NCBI RefSeq assembly: GCF_035999195.1
Contig: NZ_DASYGY010000007.1
Coordinates: 1-64,000 of the forward strand
Direction of reading: 5' to 3'
Source of the DNA: Pseudoxanthomonas sp.
GTDB taxonomy: Bacteria > Pseudomonadota > Gammaproteobacteria > Xanthomonadales > Xanthomonadaceae
DNA length: 64,000 bases
Shown here: positions 39,666 through 48,824 of the stretch, in pieces
Position numbering within the stretch: position 1 is the first letter of the stretch
Layout of the letters: each line of letters begins with the position of its first letter
Notes under the pieces: generated by a model
What the model was told of the DNA's origin: nothing
The model's input: the letters and a program-made list of their open reading frames with translations, nothing else
Database searches by the model: none
Translations under genes and position numbers: made by a program

Positions 39666-41540
39666 ATGCCGTCGCCCTCCCCGCATGCCGCGCCCGCACG
39701 CAACCCCACGCCCAACCTGCGCGAGCGCTTCGATGCGATGCGCAACCTCGGCCCGTTCCTGCGCCAGATCTGGCAGACCAGCCGTGTACTGACCCTCGCC
39801 AGCCTGGGCCTGCGCCTGCTGCGTGCGTTCGTGCCGGTGGTGACGCTGTACATCGCCAAACTCATCATCGACGAAGCGATCCGTCTGGTCGGACTGGGTC
39901 TGGATTTCGGCTCGCTGGGCGAGGCCTGGCGCAGCGGACAGCTCGACACGCTGGCGACGCTGCTGGCACTGGAGTTCGCGCTCGCCATCGGCTCGGACCT
40001 GCTCGGACGGCTGGTGAGCTATGCCGACGCGCTGCTGTCGGAACTGTTCACCAACGCGACCAGCGTGCGGCTGATGGAACACGCGGCCACGCTGGACCTG
40101 GAGGATTTCGAGGACCCCGACCTGCAGGACAAGCTGGACCGCGCGCGTCGCCAGACGATGGGGCGCATGAACCTGATGAGCCAGCTGTTCGGCCAGGTAC
40201 AGGACGCGATCACCGTGGTCGCCTTCGCCGCCGGCCTGCTGGTCTATGCCCCGTGGCTGATCGCGCTGCTGGCGCTGGCGTTGATCCCTGCCTTCGTCGG
40301 CGAGGCGCACTTCAACGCACTGGGCTATTCGCTCAACTTCCAGTGGACGCCGGAGCGACGCCAGCTGGAATACCTGCGGCAGATGGGCGCGAGCGTGGAA
40401 ACGGCGAAGGAGGTGAAGATCTTCAACCTCCACCGCTTCCTGATCGAGCGCTACCGCAACCTGGCGGAAAAGTTCTTCCTCGCCAACCGCGCGCTCGCGC
40501 GGCGGCGCGCGGTCTGGGGCACCGTCCTCGCCGCACTGGGCACGCTGGGCTACTACGTCGCCTACGGCTACATCGCCTGGCGCACGGTGCGCGGCGACTT
40601 CAGCATCGGCGACCTGACCTTCCTGGCCGGCAGCTTCCTGCGCCTGCGCCAGCTGCTGGAAGGCCTGCTGATCGGCTTCTCGCAGGTGGCGGGCCAGGCG
40701 CTGTACCTGGACGACCTGTTCTCGTTCTTCGAGATCGAACCGGAGATCACCTCACCCGCCAACGCAGTGCCGATCCCGCGCCCCATCACGCGTGGCTTCG
40801 TGTTCGAGAACGTGGGCTTCCGCTATCCCGATGCCGAGCGCTGGGCGGTGCGGCATCTCGACTTCGAGCTGCAGGCCGGCGAGGTGCTGGCGCTGGTCGG
40901 CGAGAACGGCGCCGGCAAGACCACGCTGGTGAAGCTGCTCGCGCGCCTGTACGACCCGGACGAGGGCCGCATCCTGCTCGACGGGCGCGACCTGCGGGAG
41001 TACGACATCGACGACCTGCGCGCCAACATCGGCGTGATCTTCCAGGATTTCGTGCGCTACCACCTCACCGCCGGCGAGAACATCGGTGTGGGCCGCATCG
41101 ACGCCATGCAGGACGACGCGCGCATCCGCGACGCGGCCGCACGCGCGATGGCCGACGACGTGATCGAAGGCCTGCCGCGCGGATACGACCAACTGGTGGG
41201 ACGCCGCTTCAAGAACAGCGTGGACCTGTCCGGTGGCCAGTGGCAGAAGATCGCCATCGCCCGCGCCTACATGCGCGATGCGCAGGTGATGATCCTGGAT
41301 GAACCGACCGCCGCGCTCGATGCGCGCTCGGAGTTCGAGGTCTTCCAACGCTTCAAGGAATTGTCGGACAATCGGACCGCGGTGCTGATCTCGCACCGCT
41401 TCTCCAGCGTCCGCATGGCCGACCGCATCCTGGTCCTCGACCAGGGACGGCTGGAAGCGAGCGGCACGCACGAGCAGCTCATGGCCGCCGGCGGACGCTA
41501 CGCCGAACTGTTCGAACTGCAGGCCGCCGGTTACCGCTGA
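39666..41540 (+). CDS. ABC exporter, fused membrane-ATPase type
   Basis: A 624-residue half-transporter. Six transmembrane helices (about residues 30-330, with the helix-4/5 region VETAKEVKIFNLHRFLIERY) precede the ATPase domain. This has Walker A ALVGENGAGKTTLVKLLARLYDP, Q-loop GVIFQDFVRYHLTAGENIG, signature VDLSGGQWQKIAIARAYMR, Walker B VMILDEPTAALD and H-loop VLISHRFSSVRMADRI. The signature LSGGQW is slightly unusual. ATG 39666 is preferred to a GTG at 39645. Substrate unknown; lipid, peptide or drug are possible. Confidence 0.92.
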   Translation: MPSPSPHAAPARNPTPNLRERFDAMRNLGPFLRQIWQTSRVLTLASLGLRLLRAFVPVVTLYIAKLIIDEAIRLVGLGLDFGSLGEAWRSGQLDTLATLLALEFALAIGSDLLGRLVSYADALLSELFTNATSVRLMEHAATLDLEDFEDPDLQDKLDRARRQTMGRMNLMSQLFGQVQDAITVVAFAAGLLVYAPWLIALLALALIPAFVGEAHFNALGYSLNFQWTPERRQLEYLRQMGASVETAKEVKIFNLHRFLIERYRNLAEKFFLANRALARRRAVWGTVLAALGTLGYYVAYGYIAWRTVRGDFSIGDLTFLAGSFLRLRQLLEGLLIGFSQVAGQALYLDDLFSFFEIEPEITSPANAVPIPRPITRGFVFENVGFRYPDAERWAVRHLDFELQAGEVLALVGENGAGKTTLVKLLARLYDPDEGRILLDGRDLREYDIDDLRANIGVIFQDFVRYHLTAGENIGVGRIDAMQDDARIRDAAARAMADDVIEGLPRGYDQLVGRRFKNSVDLSGGQWQKIAIARAYMRDAQVMILDEPTAALDARSEFEVFQRFKELSDNRTAVLISHRFSSVRMADRILVLDQGRLEASGTHEQLMAAGGRYAELFELQAAGYR

Positions 41541-41563
41541 CTTTCCCCACAGGAGACACCACG

Positions 41564-42772
41564 TTGCGCCACGCATCCCATCGACTCGCCACCGCCCTCC
41601 TCCTCGTGCTGCCGCTGGCCGCATGCGGTTCCTCCGCCAATGGCGATGCCACCCAGGGCGCCACGCCGACGGCCGCCCAGGCGGCGCCGGTGGAGCAGCC
41701 GTCGCAGACCCTGGCCAGCGCGCGCGGCCAGATCCGCGTGACCCGCGTGGCCAGCGGCCTGGATCATCCCTGGAGCCTGGCGTTCCTGCCGGATGGCGCC
41801 ATGCTGGTGACCGAACGCAGCGGCCAGTTGCGCCGCGTCGGCGCCGACGGTGCGGTATCCGCGCCGATCGCCGGCGTGCCCAAGGTGTGGGCAACGGGCC
41901 AGGGCGGCCTGCTCGACGTGGTGCTCGCACCGGACTTCGCCAGCAGCCAACGCATCTACCTGAGCTACGCCGAGCCCGGCGACAACGGCACCGCCGGTAC
42001 CGCCGTCGCCTACGGCACGCTGTCCGGCGATGCGCTGACCGACGTCAAGGTCATCTACCGGCAGGAACCGAAGCTGGAAGGCCCCAACCACTTCGGTTCG
42101 CGCCTCGTGTTCGACGATGCCGGCCACCTCTTCATCAGCCAGGGCGACCGCAACAACCGCCCCACTGCGCAGGAACTGGACAAGCTGCAGGGCAAGCTGG
42201 TGCGCCTGAACCTGGACGGCAGCGTGCCGAAGGACAATCCGTTCGTCGGTCGCGCCGATGCACGCCCGGAGATCTACAGCTACGGTCACCGCAACATGCA
42301 GGGCATGGCCCGCGATCCGCGCACCGGCAAGCTCTGGCAGAACGAGCATGGTCCGCGCGGCGGCGACGAGATCAACCTGCCGGAAGCCGGCAAGAACTAC
42401 GGCTGGCCGATCATCACCCACGGCATCAACTATTCCGGCCAGCCCATCCCGGAAGCCGAAGGCAAGACGAAGGACGGCATGGAGCAGCCGTTCCACCTGT
42501 GGGAGAAGTCGCCCGGCGTCTCCGGCATGGCCTTCCTCACCGGCAAGCCCGACAGCCCGTGGAACGACAGCGTGTTCGTGGGCGCGCTGGCGGAGCGCAA
42601 CCTGATCCGCCTGACCCTGGACGGCGACAGGATCGTCGGCGAGGAGCGCCTGCTCAACGAGATCGGCGAGCGCGTGCGGGACGTGCGCGTGGCGGCGGAT
42701 GGCAGCGTCTACGTCGTCACCGACGAGGACGACGGCAAGGTCTGGCGCATCGAACCGCCGAAGGCGCCGTGA
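41564..42772 (+). CDS. PQQ-dependent aldose sugar dehydrogenase, lipoprotein
   Basis: A 402-residue six-bladed beta-propeller of the soluble glucose dehydrogenase (YliI/Asd) family. A lipobox (LAAC, Cys at residue 21) anchors it to the envelope. Motifs: GLDHPWSLAFLPDGAMLVTER, GPNHFGSRLVFDDAGHLFISQGDR, YSYGHRNMQGMARDP and NEHGPRGGDEIN, including histidines that place PQQ and calcium in relatives. The start is TTG at 41564 with AGGAG nine bases upstream. PQQ genes are not in the window, so the cofactor may be imported or made elsewhere. Confidence 0.9.
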   Translation: MRHASHRLATALLLVLPLAACGSSANGDATQGATPTAAQAAPVEQPSQTLASARGQIRVTRVASGLDHPWSLAFLPDGAMLVTERSGQLRRVGADGAVSAPIAGVPKVWATGQGGLLDVVLAPDFASSQRIYLSYAEPGDNGTAGTAVAYGTLSGDALTDVKVIYRQEPKLEGPNHFGSRLVFDDAGHLFISQGDRNNRPTAQELDKLQGKLVRLNLDGSVPKDNPFVGRADARPEIYSYGHRNMQGMARDPRTGKLWQNEHGPRGGDEINLPEAGKNYGWPIITHGINYSGQPIPEAEGKTKDGMEQPFHLWEKSPGVSGMAFLTGKPDSPWNDSVFVGALAERNLIRLTLDGDRIVGEERLLNEIGERVRDVRVAADGSVYVVTDEDDGKVWRIEPPKAP

Positions 42773-42782
42773 GGACGCGCCG

Positions 42783-43163
42783 ATGATGCGTGCCCTCGTG
42801 TTCGCCTGCGGCCTGGGCATCGCCACGGTGGCGCAGGCGCAGGCACCCGCCGACTACAGCACCGCCAAGCGGCAGGCGGACGCCGACGAAGCCTCGCTGC
42901 CCGCCAGCGAGGCCGGCGCGCTGCGCGATGCGCAACGGCTTGCGCTGGATGCCGCCATCGCCGGCTGCGCCACGCCGACGGCCGACACCGCCCCGTTCGT
43001 GGTGGTCGCGGAACTGGACGCCGGCGGCAAGGTGGTGCGCACGTGGCGGGAAGGCGGCACGCCCTTGGCGATCTGCGTGCAGAAGCGGATCCGGGACAGC
43101 ACGCTGTCCGCGCCGCCGCGCGCACCATTCTTCATCTCCTTCGAGTTGAGCTTCACCCCATGA
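42783..43163 (+). CDS. Hypothetical periplasmic protein
   Basis: A 126-residue protein with a signal peptide (cleavage near AQAQA, residue 19) and a short alpha/beta domain with two cysteines. The core (APFVVVAELDAGGKVVRTWREG) faintly recalls TonB-C-like domains, but the match is weak. It begins 10 bases after the sugar dehydrogenase stop and its stop overlaps the thioesterase start by 4 bases, so the three genes form one unit. Confidence 0.7.
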   Translation: MMRALVFACGLGIATVAQAQAPADYSTAKRQADADEASLPASEAGALRDAQRLALDAAIAGCATPTADTAPFVVVAELDAGGKVVRTWREGGTPLAICVQKRIRDSTLSAPPRAPFFISFELSFTP

Positions 43164-43609
43164 GCGACGCGACCGCCGACATCGACGCCCTGCTGCGCAG
43201 CCGCCTGCTGGCCGGCGCCCCGCTGCAGATCCCGCCGCCCTGCCTGCTCGACATGCAGGGCGAACCGGTCGACTACGTGGAAGGGCAGTCGCTGGCGATG
43301 CGCTTCCCTGTATCGCCGCGCTACCAGAATCCGATCGGGCACATGCAGGGCGGTTTCATCGTCGCCGCGCTGGACAATACGCTGGGGCCGTTCTCGTACC
43401 TGATCGCACCGCCGAGCGTGACGACCTCGCTCAACACCCAGTACCTGCGCCCGGTGACGCCGGAGATGCCGCACATCGTCTGCCATGCGTGGTTGGTGGA
43501 ACGCACGCGCACGCAGCTGTTCCTCGCCGGCGAGGTGCGCGACGACGCAGGCCGTGTGCTGGTGATATGCCAGGCGGTGTGCCAGATCCTGCCGCAGAAG
43601 GCAGGCTGA
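43160..43609 (+). CDS. PaaI-type hotdog thioesterase
   Basis: A 149-residue hotdog-fold acyl-CoA thioesterase of the PaaI group. The signature NPIGHMQGGFIVAALDNTLG (about residues 55-74) carries the catalytic HxQGG motif; TTSLNTQYLRPV is the second conserved strand. Substrate not predictable. The start overlaps the previous stop (ATGA). An 800-bp repeat complex follows. Confidence 0.88.
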   Translation: MSDATADIDALLRSRLLAGAPLQIPPPCLLDMQGEPVDYVEGQSLAMRFPVSPRYQNPIGHMQGGFIVAALDNTLGPFSYLIAPPSVTTSLNTQYLRPVTPEMPHIVCHAWLVERTRTQLFLAGEVRDDAGRVLVICQAVCQILPQKAG

Positions 43610-43616
43610 CGCCTTT

Positions 43617-44412
43617 GAGCCCCTCTCCCTGCGGCGACCGAAGGAAGTCCCCGTGGGAGAGAGGGGTTGGGGTGAGGGCCAACGAAGTCCGTGTCTTCGT
43701 TGGCCTTTGCTGCCACAACAGCCGCGATAGCTTTTGCCTTTGGTGGCCGTGCGTGAGGGGCTTTCTGCTGCCTACGCTTGGCGCCGCTCGCCGCGGGGGC
43801 CCTACTTTTCTTTGCTTGTGCAAAGAAAAGTAGGCAAAAGAAACACACCCCGGCGGTCGGCCCGCCGCAAGCGGCGGGTTCGCAGTCACGACGGGAATTT
43901 TCGGACAAGGCATCCTGCCTTGGCCGAAAACGGCGCACATCCATGTGCGCCGCCCCTGCGGGGTTTTGCCCGCCGTGACTGCCCGACCTAAGGGGCCCCA
44001 AGAGCTGCTTTTGCCGTTGCTCATGCTTTCCGGTCCCCATGAGGCACAGCGAGTGGGTCGGGTAAAACCCGAAGGGCGCCGTCATGGATGACGGCGTTTT
44101 CGTATGGCACATGGATGTGCCTTACGAAAATTCCCGGGCCGCTCGCGGACCCGGAGCGCGCAGCGCGGAGGGCGTGCCGCCTGGGGCGTGTTTCTTTGGT
44201 TCCTTTCTTTGCACGAGCAAAGAAAGGAATGCCCCCGCGGCGAGCGGCACCATGCTTGAAAGAAGAAACCCATCCCGCAAGGCCATCGAACTACGGGGTG
44301 CCGCGGATGTAGTGGCGGCCAAGGGCGGCCTAAAGACACGGACTTCGTTACCCCTCACCCCAACCCCTCTCTCCCACGGGGACTTCCTTCGGTCGCCGCA
44401 GGGAGAGGGCTC
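43617..44412. repeat. Large palindromic repeat complex, about 796 bp, no gene
   Basis: The outermost 80 bp on each side (43617-43697 and 44333-44412) are near-perfect inverted copies of the CCCTCTCCC repeat family. Inside them two more related blocks face each other (about 43784-43960 and 44090-44260). Each has CGCCGCTCGCCGCGGGGGC, a TTTCTTTGC/GCAAAGAAA hairpin and a GAATTTTCG box. Short ORFs here are repeat-derived and not credible genes. The whole region could extrude a very large cruciform. It lies between the convergent thioesterase and omega-amidase genes. Confidence 0.85.
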
Positions 44413-44418
44413 AAATAC

Positions 44419-45216
44419 TCAGCGCAACTCGAACCGGTCCGCATCCAGCATCGCCGGGAACCGTTCCCGATGCGCCGCCAGCGCTTCCGCCGAGACCACC
44501 GTGGTCACCACCCCCTCGCCCGCCGGCAACTCCACCATCGGCTGCCCCAGGAAATCGATCACCGCACTGTCACCGGAGTACTCCAACCCGTTGCCGTCCG
44601 TGCCCGCACGATTCACCGCGGCCACGTAGCACAGGTTCTCGATCGCCCGCGCGCGCAGCAGCGTCTTCCACGGATACGCGCGCGCCGCCGGCCAGTTGGC
44701 GACGAACAACTGCAGATCGAAATCCAGCTGCCCGGTACGCTCCACGTCGTAGCGGTTGCGTGCGAACACGGGGAAGCGCAGGTCGTAGCAGACCAGCGGA
44801 TTGATCCGCCAGCCCTTCCACTCCACCGTCAGCCGATCACGGCCGGCGGCATAGCGCTTGTGCTCGTTGGCGTAGCGGAACAGGTGGCGCTTGTCGTAGT
44901 ACTGGAGATCGCCATCGGGTGTCGCGAACAGCAGGCGATTGAACACGCCTTCGTCGGTACGCAACTGCACGCTGCCGGTGACGGCGGCATCGAGTTTCGT
45001 GGCCTGTTCGCGGATCCACGCCACCGTGGCGCCCTCCATGCCTTCGGCCTGGTCGATCGCCTCGTTGCTGAAGCCGCTGGTGAAGGTCTCCGGCAGGATC
45101 ACCAGATCGGTCTGCCCTGCCAGCGGCGCGATCAGGCCACCGTAGTAGTCGCGGTTGCCCGCCGGGTCGTGCCAGCGGGTCTCGCCCTGTACGAGGGAAA
45201 TGCGAAGATCCTGCAT
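44419..45216 (-). CDS. Omega-amidase / YafV-type carbon-nitrogen hydrolase
   Basis: A 265-residue nitrilase-superfamily amidase with the full catalytic triad Glu43 (LPETFTSG), Lys109 (YYDKRHLF) and Cys143 (LVCYDLRFPV). The close match to YafV suggests hydrolysis of alpha-ketoglutaramate and alpha-keto-methylthiobutyramate-type amides. The neighbouring aminotransferase (176 bp upstream, same strand) is the usual partner: transamination with glutamine gives the keto-amide that this enzyme clears. This fits a methionine-salvage pair. Confidence 0.9.
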   Translation of the reverse strand: MQDLRISLVQGETRWHDPAGNRDYYGGLIAPLAGQTDLVILPETFTSGFSNEAIDQAEGMEGATVAWIREQATKLDAAVTGSVQLRTDEGVFNRLLFATPDGDLQYYDKRHLFRYANEHKRYAAGRDRLTVEWKGWRINPLVCYDLRFPVFARNRYDVERTGQLDFDLQLFVANWPAARAYPWKTLLRARAIENLCYVAAVNRAGTDGNGLEYSGDSAVIDFLGQPMVELPAGEGVVTTVVSAEALAAHRERFPAMLDADRFELR

Positions 45217-45267
45217 CGTTTCTGTCTCCAGGCCGCCACCATGATGATGACGATCGAAATGTATCCG

Positions 45268-45297
45268 ACGTCATCCCAGCGCAAGCTGGGATCCATT
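45268..45297. repeat. Short palindromic repeat (ATCCCAGC type)
   Basis: TCATCCCAGCGCAAGCTGGG, followed by ATCCATT, forms an 8-bp hairpin stem in the 176-bp spacer between the aminotransferase and omega-amidase genes. It resembles the dispersed repeat that begins CGTCATCCCAGC in many Gammaproteobacteria. A downstream CCAGATGGATTCC segment may be the decayed second arm. Confidence 0.6.
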
Positions 45298-45391
45298 GGC
45301 TTTGCCGCTTTTCGAAGGCTGGAGCAGAAACCAGATGGATTCCGGCCTGAACAGCCATTCGACTGTTGAAAGCCGACGGAATGACGCGTCT

Positions 45392-46543
45392 TTACAGCGT
45401 CTTCAACCGTTCGATCGCCGCATCCAGCGTCGCCTCGTTCTTGGCGAAGCACAGGCGCGCCAGGCGCTGACCGGCCGGCGGTGTGTCGTAGAACGGCGAC
45501 AGCGGGATCGCGGTGACGCCATGTTCGATGGTCAGCCACTTCACGAACTCGGCATCCGGCAGATCGCTGACCGCCGAATAGTCGACCAGCTGGAAGTAGC
45601 CGCCCGGCACCGGCAGCGGTTTGAACTTCGTGCCCAGCAGCTGTTTGCGGAAGCGGTCGCGCTTGTCCTGGTAGAACGCGCCCAGCTGCTCGTAGTGTTC
45701 CGGTTCGTCGCGGATCATCGCGGCGAAGGCATGCTGCGCGGGAGCGAACGTGCAGAACACGTTGTACTGGTGCACCTTGCGGAACTCCGCGCTCAGCGCC
45801 GGCGGCGCGATGGCATAGCCGATCTTCCAGCCGGTACAGTGGTAGGTCTTGCCGAAGCTGGACACGACGAACGCGCGCGCGGCCAGTTCCGGATACCGCA
45901 GGATCGACTCGTGGCGACGACCGTCGAACACGATGTGCTCGTACACCTCGTCGGAGATCAGGTAGATGCCGGTACCTTCCAGCAACGCCGACAACGCGCG
46001 GATGTCGGCTTCGTCGAACATCGCGCCGGACGGGTTGTGGGGGCTGTTGACGATCAGCAGGCGCGTCTTCGGCGTGATGGCCGCACGCACGCGGTCCCAG
46101 TCCACCGCGAACGTCTGCGGATCCAGCGGCACGTGCACGGCGCGCGCGCCGGCCAGGTCGATGGCAGGCTCGTAGCTGTCGTAGGCCGGGTCCAGCACGA
46201 TGACCTCTTCGCCCGGGCGCACCACCGCGTGGATGGCGTTGAACAGCGCCTCGGTGGCGCCGCTGGTCACGGTGATCTCGGTGTCCGGGTCCACCTGCCG
46301 TCCGTAGCAGCGCAGCACCTTCTCGGCGATGGCCTGGCGCAGCGGCGCCACGCCGGTCATCGGCGCGTACTGGTTGTGGCCTGCGCGCATGGCGGCGTCC
46401 AGTTCGTCCACCAGCCGCTGCGGCACCGCGAAATCCGGGAACCCCTGCCCCAGGTTGACCGCGCCGTGCTCGGCGGCCAGCTGCGACATGACGGTGAAGA
46501 TGGTGGTGCCCACCTTGGGCAGCTTGGTCTGCGGCTGGGACAT
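45392..46543 (-). CDS. Methionine-type aminotransferase (class I, YbdL-like)
   Basis: A 383-residue PLP enzyme of fold type I. N-terminal TIFTVMSQLAAEHGAVNLGQGFPDF is typical of the KAT/YbdL group. The PLP lysine lies in SSFGKTYHCTGWKIGY, with NSPHNPSGAMF and the AYDSYEPA segment as further PLP and substrate contacts. YbdL-like enzymes transaminate methionine, phenylalanine and histidine, often using glutamine products with an omega-amidase, which is encoded next. ATG 46543 is used; a longer open frame to 47125 is antisense to the DUF3293 gene. Confidence 0.92.
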   Translation of the reverse strand: MSQPQTKLPKVGTTIFTVMSQLAAEHGAVNLGQGFPDFAVPQRLVDELDAAMRAGHNQYAPMTGVAPLRQAIAEKVLRCYGRQVDPDTEITVTSGATEALFNAIHAVVRPGEEVIVLDPAYDSYEPAIDLAGARAVHVPLDPQTFAVDWDRVRAAITPKTRLLIVNSPHNPSGAMFDEADIRALSALLEGTGIYLISDEVYEHIVFDGRRHESILRYPELAARAFVVSSFGKTYHCTGWKIGYAIAPPALSAEFRKVHQYNVFCTFAPAQHAFAAMIRDEPEHYEQLGAFYQDKRDRFRKQLLGTKFKPLPVPGGYFQLVDYSAVSDLPDAEFVKWLTIEHGVTAIPLSPFYDTPPAGQRLARLCFAKNEATLDAAIERLKTL

Positions 46544-46615
46544 CCTGGTTCGGGGACTCGTCGTTGGGGGGAGCGCAGAGTGTACGCGCCGGGCGTTACG
46601 CGCGATGATGCGGCC

Positions 46616-47122
46616 ATGGCCGACCACCGTGCTTCCGCCGACGGCACCGGCCTCGGAGCGGTTCCCGAGGCGGAGCGCGCGCGGCTGGCCGCCGCCTGGG
46701 CCGCCGCGCATTACTTCGTCAGCGTCGGCCGGCAGGAGTGGCTGTTCCGCACCGGCATGACCGCCCCAGATGTCGAGCGGCAGGTCATGGCATCGCGCTA
46801 TCTGTTCATCACCGCGTGGAATCCGCCGCCCGGCGACGCGCCGCGACCGGTCAACGACGCGGCGCAGGAACGCCTGCATGCGCGCCTGCACATGCTGGGC
46901 CTGGCGTTCCACCCCGCGCTCGGCTGCAACAGCCAGGGCGGCATGGTCGAGCACGGTTGCCTGGTGCTGGACCCCTCGACGGAACAGGCCGATGCGCTGG
47001 CGCGCGAATTCGGCCAGGGCGGCACCCTGTTCTGGCACGCCGACGCGCCGGTGCGGCTGCGGATGATGTGGCCGCGCCCGCCGCAGGCCGACGACGATCC
47101 GCACACCGACTGGGTGGGCTGA
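46616..47122 (+). CDS. DUF3293 family protein
   Basis: A 168-residue cytoplasmic protein. The segment YLFITAWNPPPGDAPRPVNDAAQERLHARL (about residues 62-91) matches the DUF3293 pattern (IT-x-NP followed by N and a helix). Function unknown. Divergent from the aminotransferase; the 72-bp gap holds both promoters. It lies upstream of the ccm operon but 104 bases away. Confidence 0.8.
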   Translation: MADHRASADGTGLGAVPEAERARLAAAWAAAHYFVSVGRQEWLFRTGMTAPDVERQVMASRYLFITAWNPPPGDAPRPVNDAAQERLHARLHMLGLAFHPALGCNSQGGMVEHGCLVLDPSTEQADALAREFGQGGTLFWHADAPVRLRMMWPRPPQADDDPHTDWVG

Positions 47123-47226
47123 CACCGCGACGGCGTGTCGCAGGCGGCCGGACCGGCCCCTCCGTTTAGAATGGGCGGCTGAACCGCCAGGACACTCCAG
47201 CCTCCCGCCCGGGAACGCCCGATCCG

Positions 47227-47877
47227 ATGACCGACGCCGCTCCCCGCCACCCGCCCTTGCTGGCCGCCCGCGCCCTGGCGTTCTCGCGCAATGACGAACC
47301 GGTGTTCGGGCCGCTGGACTTCGCCGTGGACGAGGGCGAGGCGCTGCTGGTGCAGGGCGGTAACGGGGTCGGCAAGACCACCCTGCTGCGCGTACTGGCC
47401 GGCCTGCTGCGTGCCGATGCCGGCCAGATCGACATCGACGGCCAGCCCGCCGGCCCGTCGCGCCGGGCGCACGCGATGGCCTACCTCGGCCACCTGCCGG
47501 CCCTCAAAGCCGACCTGAACACCCTCGAAAACCTCAACTTCCTCTGCGGCCTGCATGGCCGCCGCGCACGCCAGATGCCCGGCAATGCGCTGGCGATGGT
47601 CGGCCTGGCCGGCTACGAGGACGCCCTCGCCCGCCAGCTGTCCGCCGGGCAGAAGAAGCGCCTCTCGCTGGCCCGCCTGTGGCTGTCGCCCTCGCCGCTG
47701 TGGCTGCTGGACGAGCCCTACGCCAACCTCGACCTGGACGGCATCACCCTGGTGAACCGCATGATCTCCGCGCACCTGCGCGACGGCGGCGCCGCGCTGG
47801 TCACCACCCACGGCGCCTACGCCGCGCCACCGGTGCAGACGCGGATGCTGGTGCTGGAACGGGGAGGCGCGGCATGA
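47227..47877 (+). CDS. ccmA: Haem exporter ATP-binding protein CcmA
   Basis: A 216-residue ABC ATPase of the cytochrome c maturation system I. Walker A QGGNGVGKTTLLRVLAGLL (about residues 41-59), signature QLSAGQKKRLSLARL, Walker B WLLDEPYANLD. It works with CcmB, C and D to release holo-CcmE. It opens the ccmABCDEFGHI operon; the gap to ccmB (244 bp) is filled by a repeat. Confidence 0.96.
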   Translation: MTDAAPRHPPLLAARALAFSRNDEPVFGPLDFAVDEGEALLVQGGNGVGKTTLLRVLAGLLRADAGQIDIDGQPAGPSRRAHAMAYLGHLPALKADLNTLENLNFLCGLHGRRARQMPGNALAMVGLAGYEDALARQLSAGQKKRLSLARLWLSPSPLWLLDEPYANLDLDGITLVNRMISAHLRDGGAALVTTHGAYAAPPVQTRMLVLERGGAA

Positions 47878-47916
47878 ACCCCGCCGTGATGTTTCCGACG
47901 CCGCCGCACACCGTCC

Positions 47917-48109
47917 CCTCCCCCGTTCACGGGGGAGGGCCGGGGTGGGGGCAAACCGGCGCACGTCGATGCGTCGGCCCGGTCCCGCATCGAGTGTCGC
48001 GTATGCAGGGACGGCGCGTGCGGAATTCCTATGCCTTGATCACGGCACACCACTCCGCTTCGCCCCCATCCCAGCCTTCCCCCGCATGCGGGGGAAGGAG
48101 CTGCTTCGT
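47917..48109. repeat. Hairpin repeat pair between ccmA and ccmB
   Basis: CCCCTCCCCCGTTCACGGGGG at its left end and CCTTCCCCCGCATGCGGGGG at its right end form two strong hairpins about 150 bp apart, joined by sequence without coding signs. It splits an operon whose other genes mostly overlap, so the insertion is probably recent and could reduce or uncouple ccmB expression. Confidence 0.75.
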
Positions 48110-48121
48110 GGGGGCCCACGC

Positions 48122-48808
48122 ATGAGCACCGCACCGTCACTCCTCCAGACCGCCCGTGCGCTTGTTGTCCGCGACGTGCAGCTCCTGTGGCGCCGTCGCG
48201 GCGACGCGCTGCAGCCGGCGCTGTTCGCGCTGCTGGTGGTGGTGCTGTTCGCGCTCGGACTCGGCACCGAGCCGCAGGCACTGGCCAGGGTCGCGCCGGC
48301 GGTGCTGTGGGTGGCGGTGCTGCTGGCCGGGTTGCTGTCGCTGGATACGCTGTTCCGCGGCGATGCCGAGGACGGCTCGCTCGAGCAGTGGATCCTGGCG
48401 CCGGTGCCGCTTTCCTGGCTGGTGCTGGTGCGCGTGCTGACCCACTGGGCCACCACCACGCTGCCGCTGGTGCTCGCCGCGCCGCTGCTCGGCGAGATGC
48501 TGCACCTGCCACGCAGCCAACTACCGATGCTGCTGGCCACGCTTGCGCTGGGCACGCCGCTGCTGAGCCTGCTGGGCGCGGTGGTCGCGGCGCTGACGGT
48601 CGGCATGAGGCGCTCTGGTATTCTTGTGGCCCTGCTGGCGTTGCCGTTGTACGTCCCCGTGCTGGTGTTTGGCGCCGGTGCCGTCGCCGCCAGCGCACAA
48701 GGGCTGGATGCCTCCGGCGCCCTCCTCTGGCTGGGCGCCGGCCTGCTGCTCTCGCTGCTGCTGGCGCCCCTGGCCGCCGCCGCGGCGATCCGCATCGCCC
48801 TGACCTGA
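48122..48808 (+). CDS. ccmB: Haem exporter membrane protein CcmB
   Basis: A 228-residue protein with six transmembrane helices. The first loop contains RDVQLLWRRRGDALQPALFAL, and the central DGSLEQWILAPVPLSWLV and KPMVHW-like segment (here RVLTHWATTTLPLVL) are family hallmarks. It forms the CcmAB transporter core. ATG 48122 follows the repeat; no upstream start is possible without translating through it. Confidence 0.94.
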   Translation: MSTAPSLLQTARALVVRDVQLLWRRRGDALQPALFALLVVVLFALGLGTEPQALARVAPAVLWVAVLLAGLLSLDTLFRGDAEDGSLEQWILAPVPLSWLVLVRVLTHWATTTLPLVLAAPLLGEMLHLPRSQLPMLLATLALGTPLLSLLGAVVAALTVGMRRSGILVALLALPLYVPVLVFGAGAVAASAQGLDASGALLWLGAGLLLSLLLAPLAAAAAIRIALT

Positions 48809-48824
48809 AGACCTACGCCGCCGC

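Noticed and set aside
43730..44320. Small proteins in the palindromic repeat complex
   Set aside because: All frames there are made of the inverted repeats and appear in both directions; none has a start signal or recognisable domain.
45299..45391. Terminator or small RNA downstream of the aminotransferase gene
   Set aside because: Only one clear hairpin (45268-45297) of a dispersed repeat type is visible and there is no U-run.
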